A stretch of 6,550 nucleotides of DNA from Methanobacteriota archaeon (lineage in GTDB: Archaea > Thermoplasmatota > Poseidoniia > Poseidoniales > Poseidoniaceae), in contig JAAZUV010000078.1 in the NCBI GenBank assembly GCA_018623995.1, positions 1 through 6,550 of the forward strand, given 5' to 3'. The translations under genes and the position numbers were made by a program. Position 1 is the stretch's first letter; each line of letters begins with the position of its first letter. Below are positions 6,527 through 6,550 of the stretch, one piece after another. The notes below the pieces were generated by a model. It saw nothing but the letters and a program-made list of their open reading frames with translations, was not told the DNA's origin and made no database searches.

Positions 6527-6550
6527 TTCTTTCGAGCATTGGAGTTGAGG

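Noticed and set aside
6459..6548. Small plus-strand frame of 29 codons, divergent from the protease, with a CFG motif twice
   Set aside because: It is very short, its start overlaps the TATA-like patch, it lacks a ribosome binding site, and its internal repeat is just the DNA direct repeat read in frame.
6494..6550. Possible C-terminus of an upstream minus-strand gene (18 open codons ending in TAA at 6494-6496)
   Set aside because: A run this short occurs by chance and its residues match no family I recognise. It cannot be judged without the sequence to the right.
1..6550. CRISPR arrays, tRNA or rRNA genes, insertion sequences and intrinsic terminators
   Set aside because: No regularly spaced repeats, cloverleaf or conserved rRNA blocks, transposase motifs or stem-plus-T-run structures were seen. 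Almost the whole window is occupied by two coding frames.

Overview
The window looks like a piece of a planktonic euryarchaeal genome, most likely Marine Group II (Poseidoniales). This is inferred from protein style rather than a marker gene. The main protein combines an exported subtilisin-like protease, CARDB-type modules, one C-terminal membrane helix, a cytosolic tail rich in Leu-Pro-Pro-Leu and a terminal paired-CxxC zinc ribbon, a build I associate with that group. An archaeal-type TATA element with almost no leader, and a GTGAT-type ribosome binding site before the second gene, also fit an archaeon. No rRNA or other phylogenetic marker is present.

Both supported genes are on the minus strand and read right to left. 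From 6550 to 6424 lies an upstream region with a TATA-like element near 6449-6457. From 6423 to 1543 is one very large gene (1626 residues from the preferred start). In order it encodes a signal peptide, a pro-region, a subtilase (S8) catalytic domain with an intact Asp/His/Asn/Ser set, two Ig-like beta domains, two CARDB-like domains, a region that reads as a seven-bladed beta-propeller, a membrane helix, and a cytosolic tail of about 165 residues ending in a zinc ribbon. After a 9-base gap, from 1533 to the left edge, is glmS (glutamine:fructose-6-phosphate aminotransferase), intact but cut off by the window end after 511 codons.

The spacing implies co-transcription, and the ribosome binding site of glmS overlaps the protease stop codon. 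GlmS makes glucosamine-6-phosphate, the entry to UDP-GlcNAc and surface glycans. The protease is a cell-surface enzyme with several N-glycosylation sequons. A shared cell-envelope theme is plausible but is inference.

There are no tRNA or rRNA genes, mobile elements, CRISPR arrays or clear terminators. I do not see an evident new defence or mobile system. The most noteworthy item is the protease itself, whose outside-protease, propeller, membrane and cytosolic zinc-ribbon layout could couple surface proteolysis or ligand binding to something inside the cell.
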